From: Verrucomicrobiales bacterium
Lineage (GTDB): Bacteria > Verrucomicrobiota > Verrucomicrobiia > Verrucomicrobiales > DEV007
DNA length: 64,000 nucleotides
Direction: 5' to 3'
Assembly: GCA_029213005.1 (NCBI GenBank)
Contig: JARGPI010000004.1
Span: 310,001-374,000, forward strand
Part shown: positions 17,634-27,059 of the stretch, one piece after another
Numbering within the stretch: position 1 is the first letter of the stretch
How the letters are laid out: the number at the start of each line of letters is the position of its first letter
The notes under the pieces: generated by a model
What the model saw: the letters and a program-made list of their open reading frames with translations, nothing else
Database searches by the model: none
Told to the model about the DNA's origin: nothing
Program-made: the position numbers and the translations under genes

Positions 17634-18155
17634 ATGGATCGTGACTCCGAGGAATTTATCGAGTTGATTACCGGCGCTCAAACAGCGGTTTACGCCTACA
17701 TCATGTCGCTCTGTCAGGACCACACTCAGGCAGGCGACATTCTGCAGGAGACTAATATTACGCTTTGGCGAAAGGCGGAGAATTACGAAGCCGGAACCAA
17801 CTTCAAAGCCTGGGCCTGCAAAACGGCCTACTATCACGTCCTCAATCACCGGCGTAAATTTAAACGGGAGCAATTGGTCTTTGATGAAGATCTGATCGAC
17901 TATCTCGCGGAAAGACAGGAACAGCGAGCCGAGGAATCGGATGCCCGGGTCGATGCCCTGCGAGGCTGCATCAAAAAATTATCTGAAAAGAATCGCCTTC
18001 TCATCGAGCGACGTTACCGGCCCGGCGCCAGTGTCCAGGCAATCGCCTCCGACGACGGAAAAACCGAAGGCGCGGTCTCTCAGGCCCTCTTTCGGATCCG
18101 GACGACGCTGCAGAAGTGCATTGAAACTCAAATTTCCAAATTAGAAACGGTATGA
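17634..18155 (+). CDS. ECF-type RNA polymerase sigma factor
   Basis: 173 residues with region 2 (AGDILQETNITLWRKAENY, FKAWACKTAYYHVLN) and region 4 (KLSEKNRLLIERRYRPGASVQAIA). The pattern is that of the Planctomycete/Verrucomicrobia sigma family usually paired with a membrane FecR-like regulator. The TGA at 18153-18155 overlaps the ATG of the FecR/LamG gene as ATGA, so translation is coupled. It should direct transcription of its own operon or of surface-catabolic genes; the target is not shown. Confidence 0.9.
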   Translation: MDRDSEEFIELITGAQTAVYAYIMSLCQDHTQAGDILQETNITLWRKAENYEAGTNFKAWACKTAYYHVLNHRRKFKREQLVFDEDLIDYLAERQEQRAEESDARVDALRGCIKKLSEKNRLLIERRYRPGASVQAIASDDGKTEGAVSQALFRIRTTLQKCIETQISKLETV

Positions 18156-19708
18156 GCCAGAAAGACCGCATTACAAGAGTCGGCGAAATCACTTCGGCAT
18201 GGCTCGACAATCAAGCTTCAGGAGAAGACCTCGCGGAACTCAATCAGTTGCTTCAAGGCGATCCGGATGCCTGCGAGCAGTACCTCGATCTGATCGAAAT
18301 TCACGCCGCCCTCACTCAGGATCAAGCCGGTGAGTCGGTTGCAGAACAAATGGCTGCACTGGTAAAACTGCCGGCACCACGGCGGGAATCTGCCAAACGC
18401 AGAAAGCCGACGCCTTATTTCATCGCAGCGGCCCTGGCCGCAGTGATGGTGCTTGGACTGGTGGTATTCTATTTCCAGCAACCGTCCGAGCCGATGACTG
18501 AAGGTGGCGTCGCAGTGATCAGCCGCCTCGTCAATCCGGTGTGGGAGGAAACTTCCCGATACCTGGAAGGAGACATTTTGAAACCGGGTGATTTCCGGCT
18601 CAAATCCGGCCTCGCTCAACTGGAATTTTTCAGTGGTGCCAGCGTAGTCGTCGAAGGCCCTGCGGACCTCGATCTGATCAGCGCCTGGATCGCAAAATGT
18701 GAAACCGGCCGCCTCCGGGTTTCCGTCACCGAACCGGCCCGGGGCTTCACCATCGAGACCAATGACTATCGCGCGGTGGATTTGGGAACCGAATTTGCCC
18801 TCACCGTGGAGGAAAGCGGCCGCAGCGAAGTCCACGTCCTTGAAGGGGAAGTGCGGCTCGACGATCACGACGGAGCGGAGTTAAAACTGTTAACCGAAGG
18901 GGTTGCCCTCCAATCGCAGGGCGGCACGAAGTTCGAGGCTCTTTCGCCGGATCGCGAGGCCTACGTCAATCATCAGCAGCTAATGGCGCTCGTTCAGGAC
19001 GATTGGCGAACCCGGTATCAGGTCTGGACCCGGTCGCGGGAGAAGTTTCGGAGTCAGCCCGGCGTCCTCGCCCTGTTTGATTTTGAAAACCAGAAGCCCT
19101 GGGATCGCCAACTGGAGAACCATGGCCCGGGAGCCAGCAACGGCGCCATTATCGGAGCCCAATGGAGCGAAGGACGTTGGCCCGGCAAGGGCGCCCTTGA
19201 ATTCAAGCGTCCCAGCGACCGGGTTCGCCTCAATATCCCGGGAACATTCGATGAATTAACCCTTTCCAGCTGGGTGCGGGTGCAAAGCCTCGATAAATGG
19301 TTGAGCTCCATCATGCTGACCGACGGTTTTGAGCCGGGCGAGGTGCACTGGCAGATCACCGATGAAGGTGAACTGATTCTGGGAGTTTCCGAAGCGAAAC
19401 CACACAGCAACGGCACGTCGCCCCCGGTGATTTCACCGGAGGATTTCGGCCGCTGGATCCATCTAGCGGTGACCATTGACCGAAACTCGGGAGTCATTGC
19501 CCACTACTTCGACGGTAAAATGGTAAGTAGCCATTCTAAAACCGCGATTCCACCGCTAAAAATCGGGAAGGCCGAGATCGGGAACTGGCAGGCTCAGGAG
19601 AAAAAACACCCTCTTCGGAGTTTAAACGGTCGTATTGATGAACTTATCATTTTCGATCGCGTCCTGAGCCCCACAGAAATTGCGGCGCTTTGTGATCTCG
19701 ATTCGTAG
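18152..19708 (+). CDS. FecR-domain protein with C-terminal LamG domain
   Basis: 518 residues. A short cytoplasmic N-terminus (residues 1-85, SAWLDNQASGEDLAELNQLL) likely holds the sigma factor. One membrane helix at about 90-110 (FIAAALAAVMVLGLVVFYF) precedes a periplasmic FecR domain (about 140-250, GFTIETNDYRAVDLGTEFAL and VHVLEGEVRL). The C-terminal 200 residues are a LamG/concanavalin-like domain (LTLSSWVRVQ, WIHLAVTID) that could bind a glycan. The layout fits a sensor whose extracytoplasmic ligand controls release of the overlapping sigma factor. This is inferred from family pattern. Confidence 0.85.
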   Translation: MSQKDRITRVGEITSAWLDNQASGEDLAELNQLLQGDPDACEQYLDLIEIHAALTQDQAGESVAEQMAALVKLPAPRRESAKRRKPTPYFIAAALAAVMVLGLVVFYFQQPSEPMTEGGVAVISRLVNPVWEETSRYLEGDILKPGDFRLKSGLAQLEFFSGASVVVEGPADLDLISAWIAKCETGRLRVSVTEPARGFTIETNDYRAVDLGTEFALTVEESGRSEVHVLEGEVRLDDHDGAELKLLTEGVALQSQGGTKFEALSPDREAYVNHQQLMALVQDDWRTRYQVWTRSREKFRSQPGVLALFDFENQKPWDRQLENHGPGASNGAIIGAQWSEGRWPGKGALEFKRPSDRVRLNIPGTFDELTLSSWVRVQSLDKWLSSIMLTDGFEPGEVHWQITDEGELILGVSEAKPHSNGTSPPVISPEDFGRWIHLAVTIDRNSGVIAHYFDGKMVSSHSKTAIPPLKIGKAEIGNWQAQEKKHPLRSLNGRIDELIIFDRVLSPTEIAALCDLDS

Positions 19709-19776
19709 CCAAACGATTCGTTTCGACGTATTGAAGTTTTACTTATGCCTGATCGAGGCTAAGCCTTCTCATCGAA

Positions 19777-20817
19777 ATGAAAAGACCATCTTCTGCTCTC
19801 GACTGGTATCGCTGGATGCTGGGCGGAGTCCTCGCGTTTTTACTGATTCTCGTGTTCGTCGGGGCCATTGTCCGGGCGTCCGGGGCCGGGCTGGGTTGTC
19901 CCGATTGGCCAACCTGTTGGGGATGCCTCGTACCGCCCTGGAAAGCGGACCAAATCGATCTCGAGAAGATCGATTTCGAAAAGTTTAAGAGAAAAGCAGA
20001 ACGATTGGGTCGAAATCCCGATGAAGTGACCCGTGAGACGGTTCTGGCGAGCTTTAATCCGGTTCATACCTGGACGGAATTTATCAATCGCCTCGTGAGC
20101 CTTCCGATCGGTTTATTCTCTCTGGCATCGGTCGTTTTTGCCCTGGCGATGCCTCCGATCCGGGACCGCTGGCGGTTTCGCCTCGTGGCAATAGCCAGTT
20201 TACTCATCATTTTGATCAATGCCTGGATGGGGCGGGAGATTGTTTACTCCGGGCTCAAACCGGGCATCATCACCACTCATCTCGCGCTCGCGATGCTTCT
20301 GATTGTGCTGCTGGTCTACGGACGCTGGATCGCCAATGCCCGTCCCGCGGAGCTTAACGCTACCAAGAAACTGTTTTACCTCGTAGTCGCCCTGTTCGGG
20401 TTCGTGGTTGCGGAAGGCATCATGGGCGCTCAGGTCAGGGAATTGACAGACGAGTTGGCGAAATCTCATATCGGCGAGGATCGGGCATCGTGGATCGGGG
20501 AGATTGAAAAGACCGGTATCTTTCTGGTTCACCGCAGTTTCTCCTGGTTTATCGTGATCCTTTCGATCGCGGCATATATTCAGGCCCGGAAACAGAAAAT
20601 TCAGGACTGGAGGGTCGGAGGCACCCTTGGACTGGTGCTGACCATGATGGTGATGGGCGTCATCCTCGGCCACGTCGCGATTCTTCCGGTGGTGCAGGTT
20701 CTGCATGTCGGTGTCGCAGCGCTGATGGTGACCGTAATCTTCAGCTGGATGCTTCGTCTCACCCCGGCGTTAAAAGGACGACGGGATTTACTGGCATCCG
20801 TGGGCGAAGAGGCTTAG
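19777..20817 (+). CDS. ctaA: Heme A synthase (CtaA/COX15)
   Basis: 346 residues, about eight transmembrane helices. ASGAGLGCPDWPTCWG is the conserved first-loop cysteine motif, and HTWTEFINRLVSLP and the late VHRSFSW and GHVAILPVVQVLHVGVA segments carry the heme-ligand histidines. It oxidises heme O to heme A in the membrane for cytochrome c oxidase. First gene of the ctaA-ctaB-sco-DUF420 cluster; ctaB begins 11 bp after its stop. Confidence 0.93.
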   Translation: MKRPSSALDWYRWMLGGVLAFLLILVFVGAIVRASGAGLGCPDWPTCWGCLVPPWKADQIDLEKIDFEKFKRKAERLGRNPDEVTRETVLASFNPVHTWTEFINRLVSLPIGLFSLASVVFALAMPPIRDRWRFRLVAIASLLIILINAWMGREIVYSGLKPGIITTHLALAMLLIVLLVYGRWIANARPAELNATKKLFYLVVALFGFVVAEGIMGAQVRELTDELAKSHIGEDRASWIGEIEKTGIFLVHRSFSWFIVILSIAAYIQARKQKIQDWRVGGTLGLVLTMMVMGVILGHVAILPVVQVLHVGVAALMVTVIFSWMLRLTPALKGRRDLLASVGEEA

Positions 20818-20828
20818 TTTCGCGAAAA

Positions 20829-21740
20829 ATGGAGGCACCCACTCACAGCGAAATGACTCTCAAAAGTCTTTGTGACGACTTGATGAGTCTGACCAAAGCC
20901 CGGCTCAGCATTCTGGTCGTGACCACCAGCGTGTTCGGCTATCTGGTGGCGACAAAAATGTCCGGCGAATTTTCGTTTCCCGGGCTTTTTCACACCACTT
21001 TCGGCTCACTTCTGGCCGCCTTTGGTTGCGGGGTTTTCAATCAGGTCATGGAGGTCGATGCCGATGCCAAAATGACGCGAACCGCAGAACGCCCGCTTCC
21101 GGGAAACCGCATTCCGCGTGGAGCCGCTTTTGTCATCGGATTTTTGCTCAGTGCGTTTGGTGTGGTCCACCTCTCCATGATGACCAATTTCGCAGCGGGG
21201 GCGTTTGCAGCGACGACGCTGTTTGTTTATCTCTTTATCTACACTCCACTGAAGCGCCGCTCGACCAGCAATACTATCATAGGAGGAGTCGCCGGTGCGT
21301 TACCTCCGCTGATCGGCTGGGCCGCAGGCGGCGGGAATCTGGCAGGAATGGGAACGATCTTTCTCTTTGCGCTCCTCTTTTTCTGGCAACTCCCTCACTT
21401 CGCCGCGATTAACTGGATGTATCGGGAGGAATACATCAAAGGCGGGTTTGTGATGTGGTCAAACAAAGATGAAACCGGACAAAAAACCGCCAAGCTCGCG
21501 CTTTTCTTCTCCATTTGCCTACTTGGAGTGGGTATCTTTGGAGGCATCGCAAATGTGACCGCCTGGTGGTCAGCTATTGGCTTCATCATTCTCAGCGGCT
21601 ACATGATCTACTTGTCATTTCTCTTCCTCAAATCTTCACAACGTTCCGATGCCCGGAAGCTCTTTTTCTTTACTTTACTATTTCTCCCTCTCGTTATGAT
21701 AATTGGATATTTTGGCTGGATCACAAATCATGGAATCTGA
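20829..21740 (+). CDS. ctaB: Protoheme IX farnesyltransferase (heme O synthase)
   Basis: 303 residues, UbiA-superfamily prenyltransferase with eight or nine membrane helices. NQVMEVDADAKMTRTAERPL is the Asp-rich diphosphate-binding motif with the heme O synthase signature, and YTPLKRRSTSNTIIGGVAGA is the second conserved loop. It farnesylates heme B to heme O, the substrate of CtaA next door. Its end overlaps the start of the sco gene by 11 bp, arguing for one transcript. Confidence 0.93.
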   Translation: MEAPTHSEMTLKSLCDDLMSLTKARLSILVVTTSVFGYLVATKMSGEFSFPGLFHTTFGSLLAAFGCGVFNQVMEVDADAKMTRTAERPLPGNRIPRGAAFVIGFLLSAFGVVHLSMMTNFAAGAFAATTLFVYLFIYTPLKRRSTSNTIIGGVAGALPPLIGWAAGGGNLAGMGTIFLFALLFFWQLPHFAAINWMYREEYIKGGFVMWSNKDETGQKTAKLALFFSICLLGVGIFGGIANVTAWWSAIGFIILSGYMIYLSFLFLKSSQRSDARKLFFFTLLFLPLVMIIGYFGWITNHGI

Positions 21741-22497
21741 AACCGACAATAACGACATCTCGCGGGAACCTCGCGAAATCAATCTCGTGACCTGGTATGG
21801 AACCATCGCCGGGCTATGCGCCCTGATTATCGGCGGCTCCCTCTTTATCACACGGGCCTACCTCGCCAACCACCGCGAGAACCAGAAGAACTGGAGACCG
21901 GGAAAAATAGGTCGATTAGAAGACGATCTCAAATTGATCAATCGCGACGGGCGGAACGTCAAACTCAGCGATTTGAAAGACAAGGTTTTTGTCGCCGGAT
22001 ATCAATACACCGATTGCCCGGGAGGATGTCTCGGTATGGCAGCTGTGATGGAGGAACTCTATGAACTACATGGAAAAGATCCCCGGTTCCACCTCGTTTC
22101 CTTCAGTGTAAACCCCAAAGGAGACACTCCCGAGAAAATGAACGCCTGGGTGAAAGACAAAGGAGTTGATGTCCCCAACTGGTGGTTTGTAACCGGCGAC
22201 GAAGAGAACATCAAAAACTACATGCTCCGGCATTTTAAATTCTACGCCACGGAGGAAAACACCGACCCGCTTGAGATCGCAACTCAGGGCCAATGGGCTC
22301 ACGACCAACGACTCGTCATCGTCGACGGGGAAGCTAACATTCGCGGCTACTATGGCGTGATGGATCCACTCGGCGGGGAAACGGCCATTAAATTCTTGAA
22401 GCGGGATCTGGATATGGTTCTCAATCCCGAAAAGAAACTGGGAGATTATCCCGAAATCCGATTTCCTGTTACTGATTTACCTGTAGAAAAGAAATGA
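21730..22497 (+). CDS. sco: SCO1/SenC copper chaperone for cytochrome oxidase
   Basis: About 255 residues from the ATG at 21730; a start at 21703 would extend into ctaB by more. One N-terminal membrane helix (about residues 22-42) anchors a thioredoxin-fold periplasmic domain. TDCPGGC provides the CxxxC copper/redox site and the His in WAHDQRLVIVDG is the third ligand. It delivers copper to the CuA centre. Overlaps the DUF420 gene by 4 bp (ATGA), continuing the tightly coupled operon. Confidence 0.88.
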   Translation: MESETDNNDISREPREINLVTWYGTIAGLCALIIGGSLFITRAYLANHRENQKNWRPGKIGRLEDDLKLINRDGRNVKLSDLKDKVFVAGYQYTDCPGGCLGMAAVMEELYELHGKDPRFHLVSFSVNPKGDTPEKMNAWVKDKGVDVPNWWFVTGDEENIKNYMLRHFKFYATEENTDPLEIATQGQWAHDQRLVIVDGEANIRGYYGVMDPLGGETAIKFLKRDLDMVLNPEKKLGDYPEIRFPVTDLPVEKK

Positions 22498-22943
22498 CAA
22501 ACCTTCTTATTGCCGCCTCGATTTTCCCACCTATCAACGCTTCACTGAATGCGATCAGTGCCGTGTTTTTGCTTCTTGGTTTCTGGTTCATCAAAAACGG
22601 AAAAAAAGAAGCCCACAAACGTTCCATGGTTGTCGCGTTGATTTGTTCAGCGGTATTCCTCGGGTGTTATCTCTACTACCACTACACATCGGGTCACACC
22701 ACGTTTCCAAAAGAATACCCCATAGCGCGGATCGTTTACTTCGTGATCCTGATACCTCACGTTATTCTAGCGATCGTAAACGTCCCGATGATCATCATCA
22801 CGGTCCTCGCCGCGATCAAAGGCAACTTTGAGAAGCACAAAAAGTTCGCACGGATCACTCTCCCGATGTGGCTTTTTGTATCCGTAACCGGAGTGATTGT
22901 CTATTTTATGATTTACCAGTGGTTTGTTCCCACTACCGCGTAA
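22494..22943 (+). CDS. DUF420 membrane protein (CtaM-like)
   Basis: 149 residues with four membrane helices. HKRSMV, YYHYTSGH and KHKKFARITLPMWLFVS are conserved DUF420 features; several His residues could bind metal or heme. In Firmicutes CtaM of this family is needed for maturation of aa3 oxidase, which suits its place behind ctaA, ctaB and sco. No oxidase subunit genes follow: the next DNA is an RHS/transposase island. A decayed copy of its 3' end lies at 28099-28177 on the far side of that island. Confidence 0.85.
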   Translation: MTNLLIAASIFPPINASLNAISAVFLLLGFWFIKNGKKEAHKRSMVVALICSAVFLGCYLYYHYTSGHTTFPKEYPIARIVYFVILIPHVILAIVNVPMIIITVLAAIKGNFEKHKKFARITLPMWLFVSVTGVIVYFMIYQWFVPTTA

Positions 22944-23229
22944 ACCGTATGAACCTAAGATTCGCGCGATTCGCGGCCATTCTTTTACATTCGCGTTAAA
23001 GTTTCCCCGGAATTTTCGATTGTCCCAATTACGAACCCTAACCAATCAATAATTCCCATATTTCATCCGCTTTAATCCACTGACCACCATTGCGGGAGGC
23101 ATCCTCGATGGAGCGGTCATCGATCCGGGGTACGATGCCCTCCATCGCAGAGATTCCCTGACGGTTTCACCCGGAAACGGCGCTCAAACCGTTAGCCAGA
23201 CCTGGAGTTATGAGCTAGGTTCTTCCCGA
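22944..23229. other. Island left edge; out-of-context RHS coding remnant
   Basis: About 110 bp of unrecognised sequence follow the DUF420 stop. From 23053, just after a TAA, the frame of the RHS gene reads open without an ATG. The encoded segment (NPLTTIAGGILDGAVIDPGYD, then WSYELGSSRLNAIS) looks like RHS repeat sequence, so it belongs to the RHS gene and shows that the normal N-terminal part was lost. Confidence 0.6.
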
Positions 23230-25464
23230 TTGAACGCGATTTCACAGGGGACTCACAGCGCGACTTATGGCTATGAACCAAACTCCAGTTTGGTGAAAAC
23301 CATCAATCATGCCCAAAACAGCGTCAATCGCCTGACCGAAACCCGGGTCTACGACAATCTGAATCGATTGCGCTCCATCACCAATCTCAGCTCGGCGGCG
23401 AGCGATGCGGTGGTGAAAAGCTTCACTTATTCCTACAACAGCGCCAATCAGCGGACCGCAGTGGATCGGGAAGACAATACGAGGTGGGAATATGGATACG
23501 ATGCGCTCGGGCACGTCACCAGCGCGGTAAAAAAACTGGCGGATAACGCCTCGCTCGCCGGGCATCAATTTGGATACAGCTACGATACCCTCGGAAACCG
23601 AATCTCCGCCACCTTTGGCGGGGATAGTGCCGGAACCGGAGGATTTCAAACCCTCAGCTACACCCCGAACCCGGGCGGAGATCGCAATCAATACAGCGCG
23701 ATCACCCATCCCGGAGTTGTGTTGGCCACGGGGAAAGCCAATGCCGCTGCGACCGTCACCGTCAATCAAGAAGCCGCCCAGGACCGACAGGGTGCCTACT
23801 ATTCTCATCAACTGGCCGTCCCGAACGAATTGGGCCCTCAATCCGTCGAGCTTACGACCGCGGCCGACGATGGGACCGATGTCGATACCGTGACCCGAAA
23901 TGAACTCGTCCCGACCCGAAACGCCACTCAAACCTTTGATGCCGATGGCAATCTCACCTTCGATGGGTATCGCGATTGGGTTTGGGACGCCGAAAACCGG
24001 CTCATCTCAGTCGAAACCCGCGAGGCATTGGTTCCCACCGGGCTCAATCCCGAAAAAGTGGAATACAGCTACGACTACCTCAGTCGTCGCATCCAGCGTC
24101 GCGCCAGTCAAAAATTCGGGAACCGCTGGGAAATCGTCAAAGAAACCCGCTATCTCTACGACGGTTGGAATGTGATCGCCGAGTTGGATGGCAACCCAAG
24201 CACTCCCACCTTGATTCAAAGTTACCTCTGGGGCATCGACCTGAGCGGAACCGCCCAGGGAGCCGGGGGCGTCGGAGGACTGCTCGCCGTGCAACGCCAC
24301 GTTGGAGCCAAAGCCGGCGTTCATTTTGTGGCCTACGATGGCAACGGAAATGTCGTCGCCCTCGCAGATGGAAGCGACGGTAAACTTTCAGCCAGCTACG
24401 AGTACGATGCCTTCGGGAATTTGCTGGAGAAAAGCGGCGTTTTTGCAGAGGCAAACCCGTATCGCTTCAGCACCAAACCGCAGGATGAAGTGACCGGGCT
24501 GTACTACTATGGCTATCGATATTATGACCCGGGGAATGGAAGGTGGTTGAATAGAGATCCGATGGGTGAAACTGGAGGTTTTAACGTGTACGGGTTCGTA
24601 GGGAATAACGCAATTGGAGCTTGGGATTATTTGGGATACTGGAAGGGTGGTTCTCCGATTAGTGGTAAGAGAGGTAGTTACTCTGGATCATTTTGTAAAT
24701 CTAGTCGAGAAGATACCCTCGATGGTTTAGCTAAATTGTTACCGGGTTCCGCTAACGCAAAGAGTAAGCTAGTTATCAAGGGCAGATACGTAGATGCCAG
24801 GGATTATCTAGTTGTGCTCGAGAACGAATTACGGGAAGAAATCGTGAGATCGGCAGCGCAATTCAAGGCCAGAAAAATTAACTTTGGTCCAGCTACAATG
24901 CCGCCCCCATCTTACAATGAATCAAGTTTAAACAATTTTTTCAACCCTGCGGTCGATCCGGACAATTTAGCAACGTGCGACTGTTTTCAGGGATTGCATT
25001 TAATTATGGCAAGGGCAGTCCAGCAATCAATGTTGCCAAATGGTCAGTTTACCATGGCCGGGATGGAAACCGCGCATTTCTATCGAGGACAAAAATATAT
25101 GCAATGGCAAAGTGGAGTTAACACTGGCGGAGCAAACGTTCTGAAAGGAGATTGGGGGTATGCTCGAGGCTATGAAAAATTTGAACGAAGCAGAAATTTT
25201 CCGAATGGAAAGTGGGCTTCAGCTCCCGGACACGAAATGTACCCAGGAGAAAATGTTTTAAGTGTCGGCGGAGGGCAGTATTACGGGTTTGTTTCGGGCG
25301 GAGGACTTTACAAAACAATTCCCGAATGGCAAGCGATTTTGAAAGGTCCCGGACACGATGCTAAAGTTGGTGAACAAACGAGATTTGGTGCATTGGAACC
25401 GGTTGCTTTTCCCAACGTAGCCAAAATTGTTAACGACGTATTCAAACGGTTAAACGCGAAATGA
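23230..25464 (+). CDS. 5'-truncated RHS core protein with variable C-terminal toxin-like tip
   Basis: The TTG at 23230 is only a nominal start: RHS sequence reads back to 23053 with no signal, PAAR or long N-terminal repeat region, so the gene is a severed 3' part. Residues 1-440 hold YD/RHS repeats (YSYDYLSRRIQRR, YEYDAFGNLLEK) and the core end LYYYGYRYYDPGNGRWLNRDP followed by MGETGGFNVYGFVGNN. After about residue 470 the sequence turns AT-rich and unlike the core, as in swapped RHS tips. The tip has DCFQGLHLIMA (D584, C585), GENV (E674) and QYYGFVSGGG, which to my eye parallels the Glu-Cys, GENV and YFAHG segments of Bacillus spore transglutaminase Tgl. That assignment is inference. The 3' end overlaps a lipoprotein gene by 4 bp. 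Confidence 0.75.
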   Translation: MNAISQGTHSATYGYEPNSSLVKTINHAQNSVNRLTETRVYDNLNRLRSITNLSSAASDAVVKSFTYSYNSANQRTAVDREDNTRWEYGYDALGHVTSAVKKLADNASLAGHQFGYSYDTLGNRISATFGGDSAGTGGFQTLSYTPNPGGDRNQYSAITHPGVVLATGKANAAATVTVNQEAAQDRQGAYYSHQLAVPNELGPQSVELTTAADDGTDVDTVTRNELVPTRNATQTFDADGNLTFDGYRDWVWDAENRLISVETREALVPTGLNPEKVEYSYDYLSRRIQRRASQKFGNRWEIVKETRYLYDGWNVIAELDGNPSTPTLIQSYLWGIDLSGTAQGAGGVGGLLAVQRHVGAKAGVHFVAYDGNGNVVALADGSDGKLSASYEYDAFGNLLEKSGVFAEANPYRFSTKPQDEVTGLYYYGYRYYDPGNGRWLNRDPMGETGGFNVYGFVGNNAIGAWDYLGYWKGGSPISGKRGSYSGSFCKSSREDTLDGLAKLLPGSANAKSKLVIKGRYVDARDYLVVLENELREEIVRSAAQFKARKINFGPATMPPPSYNESSLNNFFNPAVDPDNLATCDCFQGLHLIMARAVQQSMLPNGQFTMAGMETAHFYRGQKYMQWQSGVNTGGANVLKGDWGYARGYEKFERSRNFPNGKWASAPGHEMYPGENVLSVGGGQYYGFVSGGGLYKTIPEWQAILKGPGHDAKVGEQTRFGALEPVAFPNVAKIVNDVFKRLNAK

Positions 25465-25811
25465 AACTTCCTATTTCTCAGGTGCTAACTATATCCTTTG
25501 CCTTGCTGCACATTTTATCATCTTGCGAAAAGCAAAGCAAAGATGACGCGGTTACTACTATTACTTACCTGATTTCCGTTAATCCCATTGGTTCTGCTCA
25601 ACAATTCGATCTGACTAGGGAGGGGTTCAAAGAGAAGGGGATTTCGTTTCCTGATGGATCTGCTTTGATTAGCGGTTTAGGGATTTCGGGATTCGCTATG
25701 AGAAATACCGAACTAAATCATGAAAAGTTGCAAAGATGGCTAAATGTTGAATTTCCCGGTAAATGGAGAATTCAAGAAGAGCCTATACCGGTAATCATGC
25801 CTGACGGTTAG
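25461..25811 (+). CDS. Small lipoprotein, candidate immunity protein to the RHS tip
   Basis: 116 residues. A hydrophobic N-terminus ends in ILSSC, a lipobox, giving a mature lipoprotein of about 95 residues. The ATG overlaps the RHS stop as ATGA, the usual arrangement of toxin tip and immunity gene, and base composition matches the AT-rich tip. Known families: none recognised. If it is the immunity protein, the lipobox suggests protection on the periplasmic side of a membrane. Confidence 0.6.
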   Translation: MKLPISQVLTISFALLHILSSCEKQSKDDAVTTITYLISVNPIGSAQQFDLTREGFKEKGISFPDGSALISGLGISGFAMRNTELNHEKLQRWLNVEFPGKWRIQEEPIPVIMPDG

Positions 25812-26024
25812 GGGCAGGACGATTATCGTGATAGGTGATAGCAACCAACTTAAAAGGGGTCAAAAACATAAAACGAACCAGATGTTCGTGATTAGGCTGC
25901 GCTTTGAAGGTGCCAGTAACAGTGAAAGCTGAAGACTACACATCTACACAAAAACAAGGGGTAGACCTTTTATTCTAAAAAGAATTGCATTCCTTTTGAA
26001 AATTTGTTTTCATGGAGATCACAC

Positions 26025-27059
26025 ATGAGACAAGCGAGATTACGGGGAGAAGGGCACCACTTTGTGCATTGCATTTCGCGAATTGTGCAGCGGTAGTTTT
26101 TGATCAAAGACGCTGAAAAAGAAAAGCTTAGAGATCTGATGCTGAACCAGGCGGGATTCGCGGGACTCAATGTGGTAACCCTGGCGACTCTTGACAACCA
26201 TTTCCATGTACTGATCGAAGTGCCCGAGCCGGATGAGGTTCCGGAACTGACGGTTGATGACTTGTTTTCCCGCCTCCCGTTTATCTATAGCGAGGCAAAG
26301 ATCAGGGAACTGAAAAAGCTTTTCGACGAGACTGCGGCAAGGGGCGACCAAGACGGTATTGACCGCTTGCTGGCCGGTTTTGCCAAACGAATGCACGATA
26401 CGTCATTTTTTATGAAAGAGGTCAAACAGCGCTTCTCTCAGTGGTATAACCTGCGTAACGACCGCCGGGGTACTCTCCGGGAAGAGCGCTACAAAAGTGT
26501 CCTCGTGGAAGGCAGTCAGGAAGCGCTCATGACGATGGCCGCCTACATCGATCTGAACCCGATGCGGGCCGGTATCGTAAAGCGTGCAGAGGATTATCGC
26601 TGGACCGGTTACGGAGCTGCTGCGGGAGGGGATACTGATGCGCGAAAAGGGCTCGGGCGAATCCTCGATCACTCCAGCCAGGTCAGCGGCGAGGAATTCG
26701 AATCCTGCTGGGAGGAGACCGAAAAGCTCTATCGTCTGTGGCTTTACAGCGAGGGGCAGGAGATCGCGCCCGATCCTGAGAAAGGCGAGCGCGGTCGCAA
26801 AGGCTTTACCCGGGAACAGCTCGAAGCGGTCGAAAAGCTGGAAGGCAAAATGCCCCGGGTCCAGGCACTGCGCTGCCGGGTTCGCTATTTCACTGACGGA
26901 GCGGTGTTTGGCAGCGCTGCTTTTGTCGAAAAGATCTTTTTGTCCAACCGGTCACATTTCGGGAGCAAACGAAGCAGTGGAGCCCGCCGCATGCGGGGAG
27001 CCGAATGGGGTGATCTCTGCGTGATTCGCGATCTGCGCAAAACCGTGTTGACGACGTGA
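26025..27059 (+). pseudogene. REP-associated Y1 (HUH) transposase, interrupted by an amber codon
   Basis: Reading from the ATG at 26025 gives RLRGEGHHFVHCISRIVQR, then TAG at 26094-26096, then FLIKDAEKEKLRDLML and 320 further residues. The rest has the HUH motif DNHFHVLIEVP, QWYNLRNDRRGTLREERY and AAYIDLNPMRAGIV, all typical of RAYT/IS200-like transposases (PF01797, COG1943). A second, truncated copy at 27985 has CAG in place of the TAG, so the stop is a C-to-T change. Restart at the TTG at 26100 would lose the first strand. Upstream lies a GGGTAGACCTTTTATT-like end that is also found before the second copy. Probably inactive unless suppressed. Confidence 0.8.
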
